Shown: positions 11,198 through 23,520 of the stretch, in pieces
Layout of the letters: the number at the start of each line of letters is the position of its first letter
Numbering within the stretch: the first letter of the stretch is position 1
Source of the DNA: Periplaneta americana
Taxonomy: Eukaryota; Arthropoda; Insecta; Blattodea; Blattidae
Reading direction: 5' to 3'
Assembly: GCF_040183065.1 (NCBI RefSeq)
Contig: NC_091120.1
Coordinates: 14,401,208 to 14,465,207 of the forward strand
DNA length: 64,000 nt
Notes under the pieces: model-generated
The model's input: only the letters and a program-made list of their open reading frames with translations
What the model was told of the DNA's origin: nothing
The model's database searches: none
Translations under genes and position numbers: made by a program

Positions 11198-12431
11198 CTT
11201 ACTTACAAATGGCTTTTAAGGAACCCGAAGGTTCATTGCCGCCCTCACATAAGCCCGCCAGCGGTCCCTATCCTGTGCAAGATTAATCCAGTCTCTATCA
11301 TCATACCCCACCTCCCTCAAATCCATTTTAATATTATCCTCCCATCTACGTCTCGGCCTCCCTAAAGGTCTTTTTCCTTCCGGTCTCCCAACTAACACTC
11401 TATATGCATTTCTGGATTCGCCCATACGTGCTACATGCCCTGCCCATCTCAAACGTCTGGATTTTAAGTTCCTAATTATGTCAGGTGAAGAATACAATGC
11501 GTGCAGTTCTGTGTTGTGTAACTTTCTCCATTCTCCTGTAACTTCATCCCGCTTAGCCCCAAATATTTTCCTAAGCACCTTATTCTCAAACACCGTTAAT
11601 CTATGTTCCTCTCTCAGAGTAAGAGTCCAAGTTTCACAACCATATAGAACAACCGGTAATATAACTGTTTTATAAATTCTAACTTTCAAATTTTTGGACA
11701 GCAGACTGGATGATAAGAGCTTCTCAACCGAATAATAACACGCATTTCCCATATTTATTCTGCGTTTAATTTCATCCCGAGTGTCATTTATATTTGTTAC
11801 TGTTGCTCCAAGATATTTGAATTTTTCCACCTCTTCGAAGGATAAATCTCCAATTTTTATATTTCCATTTCGTACAATATTCTGGTCACGAGACATAATC
11901 ATATACTTTGTCTTTTCGGGATTTACTTCCAAACCGACCGCTTAACTTGCTTCAAGTAAAATTTCCGTGTTTTCCCTAATCGTTTGTGTATTTTCTCCTA
12001 ACATATTCACGTCATCCACATAGACAAGAAGCTGATGTAACCCGTTCAATTCCAAACCCGGCCTGTTATCCTGACCTTTCCTAATGGCATATTCTAAAGC
12101 AAAGTTAAAAAGTAAAGGTGATAGTGCATCTCCCTGCTTTAGCCCACAGTGAATTGGAAAAGCATCAGATAGAAACTGACCTATACGGACTCTGCTGTAT
12201 GTTTCACTGAGACACATTTTAATTAATCGAACTAGTTTCTTGGGAATACCAAATTCAATAAGAATATCATATAATACTTCCCTCTTAACCGAGTCATATG
12301 CCTTTTTGAAATCTATGAATAACTGATGTACTGTACCCTTATACTCCCATTTTTTCTCCATTATCGGTCGAATACAAAAAATCTGATCAATAGTCGATCT
12401 ATTACGCCGAAAACAATATTAATATTATATT
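11198..12431 (-). mobile_element. 5'-truncated (TAAG)n-tailed LINE, probably RTE-type, with TSD
   Basis: The 3' end lies at the left and reads, on the minus strand, TTAAAAGCCATTTGTAAGTA followed by TAAG repeats. The flanking 15-bp direct repeat AATATTATATGCTTA (11183-11197 and 12432-12446) is the target duplication. Two more partial copies of the target sequence on the right make the exact edge ambiguous by a few bases. This is the reference copy in the window for a family with at least eight insertions. Confidence 0.88.
11216..12412 (-). pseudogene. LINE reverse transcriptase, C-terminal half, one internal stop
   Basis: On the minus strand the frame is open from [11 protein letters not shown] through [13 protein letters not shown] (RT motif A), [18 protein letters not shown] (motif B) and the catalytic YVDDVNML (motif C). 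It then meets a TAA at 11942-11944. It resumes in the same frame with GLEVNPEKTKYM, YGCETWTLTLREEH, FENKVLRKIFGAKRDE and RRLRWAGHVARMGE, ending AAMNLRVP. In another copy (26.9 kb) the stop position is a lysine codon, so a point mutation closed the frame here. The RT N-terminus and the endonuclease are missing through 5' truncation. RTE-like by tail and motifs; the clade is inferred. Confidence 0.87.
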
Positions 12432-12531
12432 AATATTATATGCTTATATATATTATATGCTTACATTAAAAATTATATGAATATAAAACCGGTATGTGCC
12501 ATATCTGACCCAGAATGCGGTAAGGGGTTAA

Positions 12532-14079
12532 AATGAAAAATCGCTTAAATTTCATATGTGATAGGAATGTTACATTCCAAACAGAATTCCGTGGTAACTA
12601 TTTGAACAATGAAACATTCCTGCTGTTGTTATATAAGCTCTTGTTACAAAGAACAACAGCCATTAAACAGGGTAAATTTAAATCTGCATGTTGTTATTTT
12701 ATAACATTCTAAACTTATTTAAAGCATTCCCTAATTGTAGTTGTAAAGCTTTCAAAGCAATGAAAAAGATTATTTCCTAGATATTGACAATGGTGGCATC
12801 TTCATTATTTCCAAATTATTACAATTTTATAATTTTAAAAAGTATGAAATTAGGCCCAAATTAATATGTGATACTTATTCAGAAATATAAATATAGGGCA
12901 TTCAACAGTTTGTAGCTTTCATTTACACATTTTAAATCGCAGTTCTGAGTACTTCAGTGACTGTGTAACATTTGAATGTATTTTCAGCTCTGTATTTGTA
13001 ACAATTTCATTTTTCAAAACAAAATAAATGGTTCAATGAACTTGTAATTATATTTTTGTGCTTAAAGTACTCTTTGACCTTTGTCACAGCTCACAAATGG
13101 TGAGAAGATTTTTTAAAATAAAATAATAATTCTGTCTAGTGTCGTTATTCATATTTGTACTCTTTTATTAATTCATATCATAGGTACTTTCTTATTTGCC
13201 ATTTTAATTTCAGTTATTTTTGTAATGTGGTAATGAACAAGAGGGAAAATTATGTTATTTTAATTACGGAGTATTATTAAAATATATGGCACAATGAATG
13301 TTTCAACATGTGTAGTATGATTGTGATTACTGTAGATCTCTGACTCTGGTTTCCAAATGACGTGTTCTTGCATGTTTTTAAACAGTTTCAGTAAGGAAAT
13401 GAAAAAACATATCTGTGATAACTTTTGGATGTTTTTATTGTAAAATTAATCTTGAGGGTTAATATTTGCGGTCTGCTCAAATGTGTAGAAAAAATTTTAC
13501 TAGGTTCTTCCTGTTAAATTTCATTGACCAAAGACATGTATGTGCATTTATTGTATTACCTTCATGGTAAAGTGAAACGAGTCAGACCTGATTAATGGAA
13601 AACTGAGAAATTCAATCCTATTGGGTAATTAACACCATTAGAAAACGTATTTTTATTTTACAAGGTCTGGCCTAGTGAACTTTACTTTTGAAGTTCTTAT
13701 AGTTTATTATGCTTTGCAGCTATGTTGTGTATGCAGCCGATACAAGTGTGTTGGCTATACAAAGACTGGAATAGAACAGCATTTACACTATTTATTTATT
13801 TATTTCAAGAACCTTTCAATCCTGTTCCACATTTATAGGTCTTCACTCCCTCTCCTCTATATTTCTCTTTAGGAAATATTGTGGCGAACAAAAAATTGGC
13901 TCTGATATTTTCACTGAAATACATGTTTTCAGGCTCCCAGGTGCCATAGTAATAGTTTTTGGCATGTCATCTATCTCTGTACCAGTTTCTCCTAATTAAT
14001 GTAGAGATTTTATTCATATTCAGTACCTATTAGTAAATTTATTTAGGAATGACGCACATAATAGTACATTATGCAACGA
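12532..14079. other. Non-coding AT-rich stretch
   Basis: No gene or repeat boundary recognised. Short frames (for example 13675-13872) lack any motif. Confidence 0.5.
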
Positions 14080-14177
14080 GCCTATAATGGTAGTAATTAA
14101 GACGCAAGTATGTTTGTTTATGAAACGAGCGCGAGTTTCATAATTTTCATATGAGTGTCTTAATTACTGTTATAGGC
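14080..14177. repeat. Imperfect palindrome / hairpin
   Basis: GCCTATAATGGTAGTAATTA then AGAC at 14080-14103 pairs with GTCTTAATTACTGTTATAGGC at 14157-14177. A second small inverted pair around TGAAACGAGC/GCGAGTTTCA sits in the loop (14121-14140). Further on, TTTATGCTCGACCAT (about 14195) is inverted at about 14670 as ATGGTCGAGCATAAA. The whole of 14.04-14.70 kb may therefore be a decayed TIR element. Confidence 0.6.
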
Positions 14178-15111
14178 AAGTTTCATGCGACTTTTTATGC
14201 TCGACCATAATTCTAACTTGAAATTATTCAAAATTAGGTGTTCTTATAGTTATGTGCGAACTGACCTGAATTGTGAGATGTGCGCAGACCCGAAAGTATT
14301 GATTTTTTCTGAGGCCAAATGTCATTGACCTTGACAGAATAAAATGAACATTAGTCTGATATAACCTGGAAATTTATTTAGAATTGAAAACCGAGATGAC
14401 AAATGGAATTTATTTGAATATTATTTACAATTAACGCTAATTATTATAGTAACAGAACATAACCTTCTGCGACAGTATTGGATTTCCAGCCTCCGTGACT
14501 TTTCGCTAATTGTCTTTCAATTGCATATCCAAGAATAATCGATACTTGCGGTTTTATAACGGTACAAAGCTGACTTGTCATTGGCTGAACACCTCAACTT
14601 TAATGAATAGGTGTACTTCAATGAGGTGCATTAAAGGGCTACTACCAGGTGTATAATTACTACATTTCGGCATGGTCGAGCATAAAATTTATTTTTAATA
14701 CCAAATTAATGCATTTTTGAAGTCAAAGACACAACATGCGATTTACTCCATATTAAATCAAGACCATTTTATTCACATATATTTTTTTACATACAATAAT
14801 CTGATAAGGTAAACAGTAGAGTTTTGTCGAATCAGAAATGATTTCTCGTGAGAAACTCATTATCTACAAAATTGTTTCTACTCTCAATTGTAATTTTCTG
14901 TCTGAGCTCTAATAACTAAAGCACAGAGAAATCATTACAAAGGGCCAAGTACATGCGGACTGGCTGGCAGCAGAAAGGGTTACTTTTATGTTGAAGGATT
15001 ATAGGTCACTAGGCCTAAGCTCCTCACCTCTTTGTTATGCAAAGCCAAATATCCTCAGAAGCAGTTACTTTCATAACTTCCCTGTTAACAGTTTTACATA
15101 ACAGTACTGTT

Positions 15112-15202
15112 AGCCACTAGCACAGCTCAGTTGGCTAAGGCGCCTGTTGATCCAGAGTTGTAGGTTCGATTCCCGCTTGGGCTGATTACCTGATTGGATT
15201 TT
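15112..15202 (+). mobile_element. tRNA-derived SINE head, 3'-truncated
   Basis: Same family as the SINE at 7061: box A-like CAGCTCAGTTGGCTAAGGCG, then CCAGAGTTGTAGGTTCGATT with box B, then CTTGGGCTGATTACCTGATT. It stops shortly after the tRNA-like part. Not a functional tRNA, because there is no acceptor-stem pairing. Confidence 0.75.
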
Positions 15203-15255
15203 AAAAACCGATTTTCGGAAGTACGAAAGTATTAAGAATGATTGCAACATACAAA

Positions 15256-16243
15256 TACAATGTGTTCACAAAAGAATGGTGGAGATTCAAACCATTCCAT
15301 TTTTTAATTTATAAATTAATGACAAGCTTCAGTCAGAAGAATAACTGTTTAAGTTTGGTGTACATCACTCAAAAGTCCCTCAATTTGCACATCTCTGGTT
15401 ACCTGGCACACATCTAAGCTGTAGTCAAATTCCTGCCATATCCGATCAAGCACATCTGGTGTATTGGTGATCTATCCCTGGAGATAACGAGGCATTTAAG
15501 GTATGTAAACTCCGTCTTTCACATACCCCCACAAGAAGAAATCACATGGTGTTAGATCCAGGAGCTGTGGCAGCCACCGGAGGAGATCGTTGGCCACATC
15601 TGTAGCATGTTCAATCTAGTGTTGTGGAAGAACACAATTAAGATGGACTCTCACATCATGATGGAGATGAGGGAGAGCTCCATCTCGTTGGAAATGTCAT
15701 TATAATCACTATTAAATTGTGGAAATAACCGCCGTTCTAACATATGCTGGTAGATAGTGATTTCTTTTTGTGAGGGTGTGTAAAAGGCAGAGCTTATGTA
15801 CCCCAAATGCTTCGTTCCCTTTCCGATCTCCAGGGACAGGTCACTCATGTTGTGGAGACCATTATACCAGACATCTCGATTGGGTATGGCAGGAATTTGA
15901 TTATCACTGAGATGTGTGCTGGGTGACCAGAGTTGAGGGACTTTTGAGTGATGTACATCAAACTTGGACAGTTATTCTTCTGATTGAAGCTTGTCAATTA
16001 ATTTATAAATTTAAAAAATGTATAAAACATAATGGTTTGAAATCCCACCATTCTTTTGGCAGGAATTTGATTATCACTTAGGTGCGTGCTGAGTGACCAG
16101 AGTTGAGGGGCTTTTGAGTGATGTACATCAAACTTGGACAGTTATTCTTCTGATTGAAGCTTGTCAATTAATTTATAAATTTAAAAAAAATGTAGAAAAT
16201 ATAATGGTTTGAAATCCCACCATTCTTTTGTGAACAGACTATA
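15256..16243 (-). mobile_element. Decayed Tc1/mariner-like transposon with duplicated right TIR
   Basis: The left TIR (about 15256-15432) contains TGTTCACAAAAGAATGG and about 165 bp of sequence found inverted at the right. The right TIR is present twice in tandem, about 15884-16057 and 16060-16243. Both outer ends begin with TA at equivalent positions, as expected for mariner. The minus-strand interior holds transposase remnants. Confidence 0.75.
15440..15870 (-). pseudogene. Mariner-like (IS630-Tc1) transposase remnant
   Basis: On the minus strand, GYISSAFYTPSQKEITIYQH, then MLERRLFPQF, matches the central part of arthropod mariner-like transposases. Downstream, in shifting frames, come LLQMWPTIS, LLDLTPCDFF-like, GYVKDGVYIP-like and ITNTPDVLDRIW-like segments. 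The SPDLTPCD block normally carries a catalytic aspartate. Several frameshifts and stops break the frame, and the N-terminal DNA-binding domain is absent. Certain as a transposase fossil, uncertain as to subfamily. Confidence 0.7.
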
Positions 16244-16365
16244 GTTATTGTACACACCTACTAAAATCGTATAATTTTTTCATGAAGTAAAGATACCTTG
16301 GAATATACAAGCAATGCCTTATGTATGGTCCATATTTGGGAGCATAGTAAATGATTTCATTTATG

Positions 16366-16389
16366 TTTTTTTTTTTTTTTTTTTTTTTT
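16366..16389. repeat. Poly(T) tract
   Basis: 24 consecutive T residues. No retroposed body was recognised next to it. Confidence 0.9.
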
Positions 16390-18447
16390 CTTTCAAATAA
16401 AGTATCAGAAAGTATGCATCTTTGTGACCAATTTTTCTCATTTATTTAAAAAATCTGTCCATGCTACATGAATGAAAGTTGAAAACCCATTTTAACAGGC
16501 AACTTACAGATACATCAGTCTATTGGTTTATTATTTGGCCTCAAATTTTTCCCGCATTGTTTCTTGCTCTGTCCCTCAGAGGTGTCCGTGCACTCTCGTG
16601 AGACTTTATATGCAGTCTGAGCCAGCCAGGATCTTGTTTCGTTCACAGGTTTGGGGGTGGAAATCAAGCTGTATAGCTTTTAAGTTCTATTGGAGGCTGC
16701 GTCTTTGATATTGTTTATGTTGTTTTGATCCTATTGGTTACAGGATGTTTTCATTCATAGTACTTTATTAGATAGATGTGGCTGGAGTAATGGTTATGTC
16801 TTAAAAATATTTGATTTTCATTAAGTAATTGGACGACTTAAAACTGATAGTTTTTGGAATTTCTGTGAAATAATAGAATCGATATTTAAAACTTTGTAAT
16901 TTTACTTAAAAAGTGGAGGGTTCTTATTAAAAAACAATAGAAAATGGTGGTACACTGATACAGCAGTTTCCTTTCATTTTATCCTACATTCTGTAAAGTG
17001 ATAAAAAAAACAGTGAAGACTTCAAGTTGACAATGTTTATAGAACAGTCTAGTATATACGAAGCTCAATACGTAGTAAATATGCAAACATTAGGTAGCTG
17101 CTCACCACTAGGATCGCTAATATTGCCTCATTACAGGCAATGCAAAATAGTACTGTCACAGTCTATTGTTTCTAGCATCCTCAAAACTCAAGCTTTGTGA
17201 CTGTATATAGTAGACTGTGATTTATAGTAAGAAACGTTACATGTATGCCACTTTTACATATATTGTACTGTCGTTTCTTTTCTGTTGATAGACGAACTTA
17301 TCTTTGAAACTTTGGTTGGATTTCGGTGCAGAGCAGGAAGAGGTTTCTAGCAGCGGATATTTGAGAGTTAGAATGTAACCACAGATAAATATAATGATCA
17401 CTAATTGCTTCATGATATGTATGACATGACAGATGAGTTCAACTCTGAAAACCTACTACTTAGTTTGCATAAATGATGGTAAGAAGTTAAAAGTATGCAC
17501 TAATAAATCAACATAATTAAATTTCCTGTAACAGTATGCACATTATGTTACTGGGATGTAACCATATGATGTTAACTGTTCCACATTAAGAGAAGTCTTT
17601 CAATATAATGGAGAATCTGCTTTCTAGAACACCTCAATTTCTTACACTTATTAGTATACAGAATTTTTTTTACATTACTCATAGTTCCTCATCATCAAAT
17701 TCGGTATGCATTTAGCCATTATAATGAACACCATTAGTTTTTTTTTTTAAAGTAAAAAGGGGTGTTTTTGAGATTACAAGAATAAAAATTTTGAAAACAT
17801 GAATCAAAAATGTTTTTCGTAAAAATGAGGTTGCATATTAAATTAATGCTCATTAAAAGAGCTTTAAAAATAAGATATAACAGACCTTTCTAGTATCAAC
17901 AGTTCAAGAGATGCGTGCATTTGTGTAATCGACAACTGCACAAATTTTCACGTTTCTTGTAGTTTTTAAAAATTAATAAAAAGTGAACTATTTAAAAAAA
18001 TCTAAAATTTTGAATTTGTACTTATTTTTGTAGGTACAACTTAGAAACAAAAAATAATTTAAATCTTGAGACATCAAGTTTCACACCCTTGGGTGATTTG
18101 ACATGGAATGAGCCATTTACAAGAGATTACACGACGTGCTGTTTGAGTCCTGGTTCTGCACTCAATACAGGAATTCACATATTTCATCTGAAAAAAGAAA
18201 TAGCGATAGGCCTATATGTTTCATGATTCGAATTCAAGTAATTCAATGAATACTTCCATGTTAATATAATTAATGGACCTAAATTCCCCTTTCCTGCATA
18301 GATTTTTTTCTGCATATAACTTATAATTTCACTTCCAAATATTTCCACCTTGCTACACTTTTAAAAACAAATTAGTAACTGTCCACTGTTTTTATTTGTA
18401 GGCTACATCTTAAAAAAATTTGCCTCCATCTTCCACCTGCCAAAAAC
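16390..18447. other. Non-coding AT-rich stretch
   Basis: No gene seen. A 61-residue frame at 16523-16708 has no recognisable motif. Confidence 0.5.
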
Positions 18448-19397
18448 TTCTCTTTATTTTTTAAATGTTTATTTGGCCATTATTCAGTCTATCATTCAAT
18501 ATGGTATAATTGTTTGGGGTGGAAGTACAAAAATTAATCTTAGTCCGTTAAATTTACTACAAAAACGAATAATTAAAATTTGTTTGAAGAAACGTTTCGA
18601 TTATCCAACTAAATTAATTTATTCTGAATTTAATGTATTTAATATTGAACAAATTGATAAGTATGCACTGTTAAAATTTTATCATAAAAATCGTAATAAG
18701 TTTGTATTACAGACACATAATTATGACACAAGACGAAATATTAATTCAACATTAGTAGAACCTAAATGTCTCACATCTGCTCGTCTAAAGCATGGCATTA
18801 ATTTTGGCCCTCGGTTGTACAATGCTTTAACTAAATTACACCCAGAACTTCTAACATGTAACCCACTAACATATAACAAGAAAATTAGAAATGTGTTAAT
18901 ATCTTCAACTTGATTAAATTAATTTATCGCCTATGTGTATGAATTAATCAACCTATATTATAAGTATTTGTATTCTATAATTTTGAAATATATATTAGTC
19001 CTACTTTTCACGTGCGATATTATTCTTCTCTAGTGTTAATATTGGTATATAATTCCATTGCCGCTGTAATTTAAATTTTAGTTCCTATTTTATTTTACTT
19101 ATTTTTATTATTATTTTTTTATTTTCTATATTTCTCTTATATTAATATTGTATTATATAATTTCTGTAACTGTAATTTTAATTCTAATTCCTATTTTATT
19201 TTATATTCTCTTATAGGCCTATTAATATTATATCTGAACTGCGACCGAACACGAGCACTGCTCATTCGGTCTCAAATTTTGTTAATACTACTGTAGCTCC
19301 TTTTTTATATTGATTGTATTATTTTATTTCTATTTCTCTTGTTTGTTTGTAATTATATTCTTCTGTATATTTAAATTTGAATAAATAAAATAAAAAA
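18448..19397 (+). mobile_element. LINE (CR1/Jockey-like) 3' end with C-terminal coding remnant
   Basis: The body is the C-terminal reverse-transcriptase region followed by a 3' UTR ending in AAATAAATAAAATAAAA-type repeats. The UTR contains TCTGAACTGCGACCGAACAC then GAGCACTGCTCATTCGGTC. The copy at 48533-48883 carries the same block (CTGAACTGCGCCCGAGCATG), so they belong to one family. The 5' end is truncated near 18448. Confidence 0.8.
18473..18913 (+). CDS. C-terminal end of a non-LTR retrotransposon reverse transcriptase (partial, open)
   Basis: The frame begins upstream with VYLAIIQSIIQYGIIVWGGS, the helix after the RT palm found in CR1/Jockey-type elements. It runs through LQKRIIKICLKKRFDYP, a THNYDTRRN block and LKHGINFGPRLYNALTKLHP and ends naturally at TGA. 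146 residues remain of an expected polyprotein of roughly 900. No catalytic motif is included, so it has no activity. It is open without stops, so the insertion is moderately young. Confidence 0.75.
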   Translation: MAIIQSIIQYGIIVWGGSTKINLSPLNLLQKRIIKICLKKRFDYPTKLIYSEFNVFNIEQIDKYALLKFYHKNRNKFVLQTHNYDTRRNINSTLVEPKCLTSARLKHGINFGPRLYNALTKLHPELLTCNPLTYNKKIRNVLISST

Positions 19398-20435
19398 ATA
19401 GGATTTTCTTAGAAGCTAAGAGTTAAAATTATCTATTGAGAAATATTTCATACAAGGTTGAATTATCTAGAGAAAATGAAGGTAATATGCTGTATGTAGG
19501 CCTACTGAGCTATTAAGCTGTAAGGTAACATAGTTGTAGCATGTTTTTCTTTTTAGTATACTATAGTATTTTCTGAAACACTTGTATCATACAACTTTAG
19601 TTTATAAACAAATTAATACAATAATTTACTTCTCTAGCAACACACGAAAACTGGATATGACAATTTAAACTGGAAATTTCAGTAAACTTCTGTATAATGA
19701 CCAATTAATACAAAACTATATGAACATGTAACTTAAAAAAACAGCAATACTTAATGAGTAAGTTTATTTTGTGCAGTTTTTGTTTCTGTAGCTCCTTCAA
19801 AACAGTATACATATAAGAACGACTTTTCCATTAAGTCTTCATTTTTTGTACTAGCCTAAACGAGGTTTTTTATATTTCATGTAAGTTACAATTCTATGAC
19901 AATTATGACTGGCTCATTTTGGGAGAAGGAAAAAATAATGATAGGATATTTATATTCAAATAAACAAATATATCAACTTGCATGGTAGGATATATTAATG
20001 AATATTTGGTCACTCAGTTCTATTTACATAGGGTAGGTAATTAAATCCAGTTTACTGCGGTACTGTACCCCGTTTATGGCAATATGTCATCGTTTGAATT
20101 AAATTAGTCTACAATTTAAGAGGAAATATCTGCTTACAAATCAGCAGTAACACAATTCACTTACATTTACAAGTTGGAGCATAGTATATTTCAACTTTTT
20201 ATAACTGAAAACAAAGCATATAAACAGTTAATTCCCTCTGTGCTCAAGTATTGACAATTTGTTTAGATCTTATATATTCACAAAATAACAGATGATGTCG
20301 ATAAATATATGTATGTACAAATGCCAGACACATTATGGGATGCAACATACTGATGAAAAATACCTATGCCCCAAACTGTTTTGTGTTACAATTTGAACTA
20401 TTATCACAATAATATACTAAAATGGATACATTATA
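19398..20435. other. Non-coding; probable 3' flank of PAM16
   Basis: No gene on either strand. On the minus strand the part nearest 20435 should hold the PAM16 3' UTR. AATAAA-type signals (TTTATT on plus) occur at about 19765. Confidence 0.5.
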
Positions 20436-20807
20436 CTATGTCGCCGGAGGCTCCTTTTCTTCTGTTTTAGTTTCAAATTCTTGATCCAGTCTTTCCTTGG
20501 CACGAACTACCTTAGATTGGAGGTAAAATGACCCCCCTTTAGTTTTGTCATTTGCATTAAAAAGATATTCATAATTTTTCTTAATCAATTCTGGATCCAG
20601 TTTGTCAACATTTAATATTTGCTGTGCTTCTTCTACAGTGATACCAGTTCTTGCATTCGCTGCAGCACGACTTGCTCCTTTCTGGCCTCCTCCTCCACGT
20701 CTTGCAGCTTCTTGACTTGCAGCAAATTCTTGACGTAATGCTCTTGCAAAGGCACGCCCAACAACTTGGGTTCCCAGTATAATTATCTGCGCCACGTACT
20801 TTGCCAT
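20436..20807 (-). CDS. PAM16: PAM16 / Magmas (TIM16), presequence translocase motor subunit
   Basis: 123 residues starting [20 protein letters not shown], the conserved hydrophobic start of animal PAM16. It continues ALRQEFAAS and a Gly/Ala/Arg linker, then the J-like domain: [39 protein letters not shown] and [17 protein letters not shown]. Human PAM16 is 125 residues, so this is full length. PAM16 is bound to the matrix face of TIM23 and pairs with the J-protein PAM18 to control mtHsp70 during import. Its J-like domain lacks the HPD motif (DKT here), as expected. An upstream in-frame ATG at 20840 would add 11 residues; I chose MAKYV because it is the family start. The gene is in one exon, whereas most animal orthologues I know have introns. 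The 3' side shows no A-tract that would prove a retrocopy. Confidence 0.95.
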   Translation of the reverse strand: MAKYVAQIIILGTQVVGRAFARALRQEFAASQEAARRGGGGQKGASRAAANARTGITVEEAQQILNVDKLDPELIKKNYEYLFNANDKTKGGSFYLQSKVVRAKERLDQEFETKTEEKEPPAT

Positions 20808-20899
20808 CGTAGATAAAAATGGCTTTATAACAATCCACAAAACGAAAAAGTTTTCACTGCATAACCTAAAATTTTCGCTCGCATCATCATGGACCTGAT
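20808..20899 (-). promoter_or_regulatory. Probable PAM16 5' UTR / proximal promoter
   Basis: Only 92 bp separate the PAM16 ATG from the tip of an 87-bp TIR. No TATA box is obvious. The TIR itself contains a CRE-like palindrome TGACGTCA at 20942-20949, so the PAM16 promoter may partly lie in transposon DNA. Inference only. Confidence 0.35.
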
Positions 20900-21769
20900 C
20901 ACTGCCATCGTGATCTAGACCAGGCCGTAATACAGGATGTGTGACGTCACTCGTTGAGTCGGGCTTTTCTATTTGAGTATACGGAGTTGGGTTAAATAAT
21001 TCAGATTTGTGAGGAAATAGAAGGCGGTACTGAATAGCTGCTACTTCAGGATTTAGGATATCTTACCTGGATTATACAAATAGATTTCATCAGCAACTGG
21101 AAATTATATAAGTTAATATCGAGTCCTGTCTTCCTATACTTATTTTTTTTTAAATATGGGACATGACAGTTAAGCGGCCGAGCTTGGAACTACAGTGCTA
21201 TGTTGCCAATATGGACTACCACACTGCCAGCTGATGGATGTTAGCAATTGACGTTAAAACATTCATTGACAATTGACGCGAATGTAAAAAAAAAAAAAAA
21301 CATAAAAATCGACAGAGAATCAAAGACGAAACGTTCCAATATTAACATTGTGTGCACAATAAATGTTGTCAAGTGAGCTATTAAGCACTCGTCACTTGGG
21401 AACGGAAGTTTGGCAACTCAACTGTCGTTACCATAGCAACAGACCTGCCACGCTATGTGGCATTCAGTTGTTTTTCCGATCGCAACTCTCCTGTCATGTC
21501 CCATCTTTCAAAAAAACAAGCATAGTCACTAAACTTTGTCACTGTATTCACTGAGATTGGTTGAAAATAAAACGGGTTTACTTGATAATAGGATATCGTT
21601 ATTGTTTTTATGAGAATTTGTGTTGGCTAGATTTTAGAATGGAGTGATGTGATATTATGACGTCACTTTTTGGATGGAAGTGGTTAGGTTGGTAGATATG
21701 TAAATTTTGTTCGTGGCTGTTGGTATTCATGAGATTTGAATGGCGTACCGGTTAAGGATGTGTTTGGAT

Positions 21770-21815
21770 CACTGCCATCGTGATCTAATACAGGCCGTAA
21801 GGCAGACCACGTGAC
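21770..21815. repeat. Third, direct copy of the 87-bp-TIR tip
   Basis: About 40 bases match the left TIR start, including CAGGCCGTAA, then diverge. Either an older element's end or a subterminal repeat. Confidence 0.7.
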
Positions 21816-22710
21816 TCGCTTAACAGCTGATCGCGAAAAGCGGTCTTTCAACCATATGAATTAGTTGCAGTGCATGAAGAATAACATATATTTCTCTGAA
21901 ATGCAGTGTAATTGCGTCAGTAAAATTTTAAACAGTGATTGTGAGACACTTTAGACACAATTTACTTGCAATTTAAGGTATAATATTATTTTTGGTGTGA
22001 AAATTACGTTGTTACAGGCAAAGTTCGTGTGTGTAATACATGCCTTTATTTCGATTAAATATTGCGTCCTTATGTGGTTAAGTGAAATTTTGGTCTTATA
22101 AACAGTAGGCTAAATATGTGTAATAATATATACGTGAAAGTGAAACATTGACTGGCATGTAAAGTAAGTTGTGATTAGGCCTAAGTGCAGCGTTACCGAT
22201 GTTACTCTTGTCTAATCCATTATTGTTAGTTTACCGTATTTGTCTTATTAAATTTAAATTATTGCGTCCTTTTTATTTGTGAATAACCTACATTATACGA
22301 GTAAATAATACGACGTTTGATAATATACACAATTTGAACTAAAAACGAGATACATATAGTATATTACGAAAAGTTATACCCTATAGTTTTCATTACTGTT
22401 ACAGTATCTAGAATTGTAATTAGTTGACATAAAGCACTCATGCTTCATTACGAAATTCTTGCACATTCATTTATGCACGTTTCAACAATTTTCAGTTGCA
22501 TCGCACACATATTTTAATGTGTTGAAGTTATAGGTTATGTTTATTCTATCAGTACTTGCCTTATTTCCATATTCGCAATTATGCATTATAATTAAGCATA
22601 ACGCTACGTATAACTTATAAATGCAATTTGTCTACACTTCAATTGTATATTTATTCGTTTCAGACGGTACTCCAGTCTGAAGTCTGATTAGTTTACTATG
22701 TTACTAGGGC

Positions 22711-22884
22711 TAAACTAGCGCTGAGGTAGTTCCCTTCGTATTCATATATCTTGCATATACAAATTAGTTCGGTTCGTTCAGGATTTTAATATGCCTTGCT
22801 TATAGGATCAAATGCATCTCCACAAAAAATAAATTCAACTGTTTTCAGTTCAGAAATTACCGGAACTAAACCTCAGCGCTACTA
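22711..22884. mobile_element. 174-bp MITE (family also at 39.5-39.9 kb)
   Basis: TAGCGCTGAGGTAGTTCC at the left is inverted at the right as GGAACTAAACCTCAGCGCTA. Internal CTTGCATATAC and ATGCATCTCCACAAAAAAT are shared with the two copies at 39470-39894. Confidence 0.75.
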
Positions 22885-22911
22885 AGTAATATAACGTATG
22901 TATATTTCATA

Positions 22912-23520
22912 TGAGGGACTGTGGTGAATTTTCTACCTATAAGTAAGGACGGTAACCGTGTTCTGAAGTTTATCCTAAAAATATATTCTTCTTTATTAAA
23001 TCTCAAAACCGTTTTCGTTCTCAACTTAAGCCTAAAATGTTGATGCAGATAGGTTATGTTAACATGGTAAATTCTCTTCACATAAAAATAACATAGTTTT
23101 ATTTATTATTCCTGCCACATTATGCAACACATAAATGGAACTTATGCACATATTACATTGAATAAAAATTTAATTGTATTATTTATTTGTTCCCTACTAT
23201 ACTGGGTTGTAATGAATTGTATTTATATAACCTATAACACACAACTGTACATACACTAATTTCATAGGAGGGACTGTGGTAAATTTTGTACCTACAAGTA
23301 AGGAAGGTAGACGTGCTAAATTAAAATCACAATATAAATAATTCTTTATTAACTCTCAAAATAGCTTCCATTCCAAACTTAAAATGTTGATGCAACCAGG
23401 TTATGTTACCATGTAAAACTCCGTTCACATTAAAATAACACAGTTTTGTAATTATTTCTGCAACATATTATGCAATAAGAAGTGTGAAGGGGTCTTATAC
23501 ACACATTACACTAAATAAAA
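22912..23520. repeat. Two-copy tandem duplication, about 360-bp period
   Basis: GGGACTGTGGT(G/A)AATTTT, followed by CTACCTATAAGTAAGG or a variant of it, starts at about 22916 and again at about 23272. The copies then align through AAAATGTTGATGCA and ACATTA. They are diverged by roughly 20-25% by eye. Confidence 0.75.

Larger units (their letters stand above)
11041..12527. mobile_element. TTAA-flanked MITE (piggyBac-like) interrupted by a LINE
   Basis: TTAA at 11037-11040 and 12528-12531 flanks inverted ends CCCCTTACCGCAT and ATGCGGTAAGGGG. Beyond the tips, GTGTGCCATA...CTGTCCCAGTATGC on the left resembles GTATGTGCCATATCTGACCC on the right, so the original element was a few hundred bases long. 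The remainder is a LINE insert on the minus strand. Confidence 0.85.

Noticed and set aside
15121-15180. Possible tRNA gene
   Set aside because: Boxes A and B are present, but the acceptor ends do not pair and the same body follows the SINE at 7061.
20605-20838. 77-residue minus-strand frame overlapping PAM16
   Set aside because: Another frame of the PAM16 gene; the PAM16 frame has the full conserved protein.
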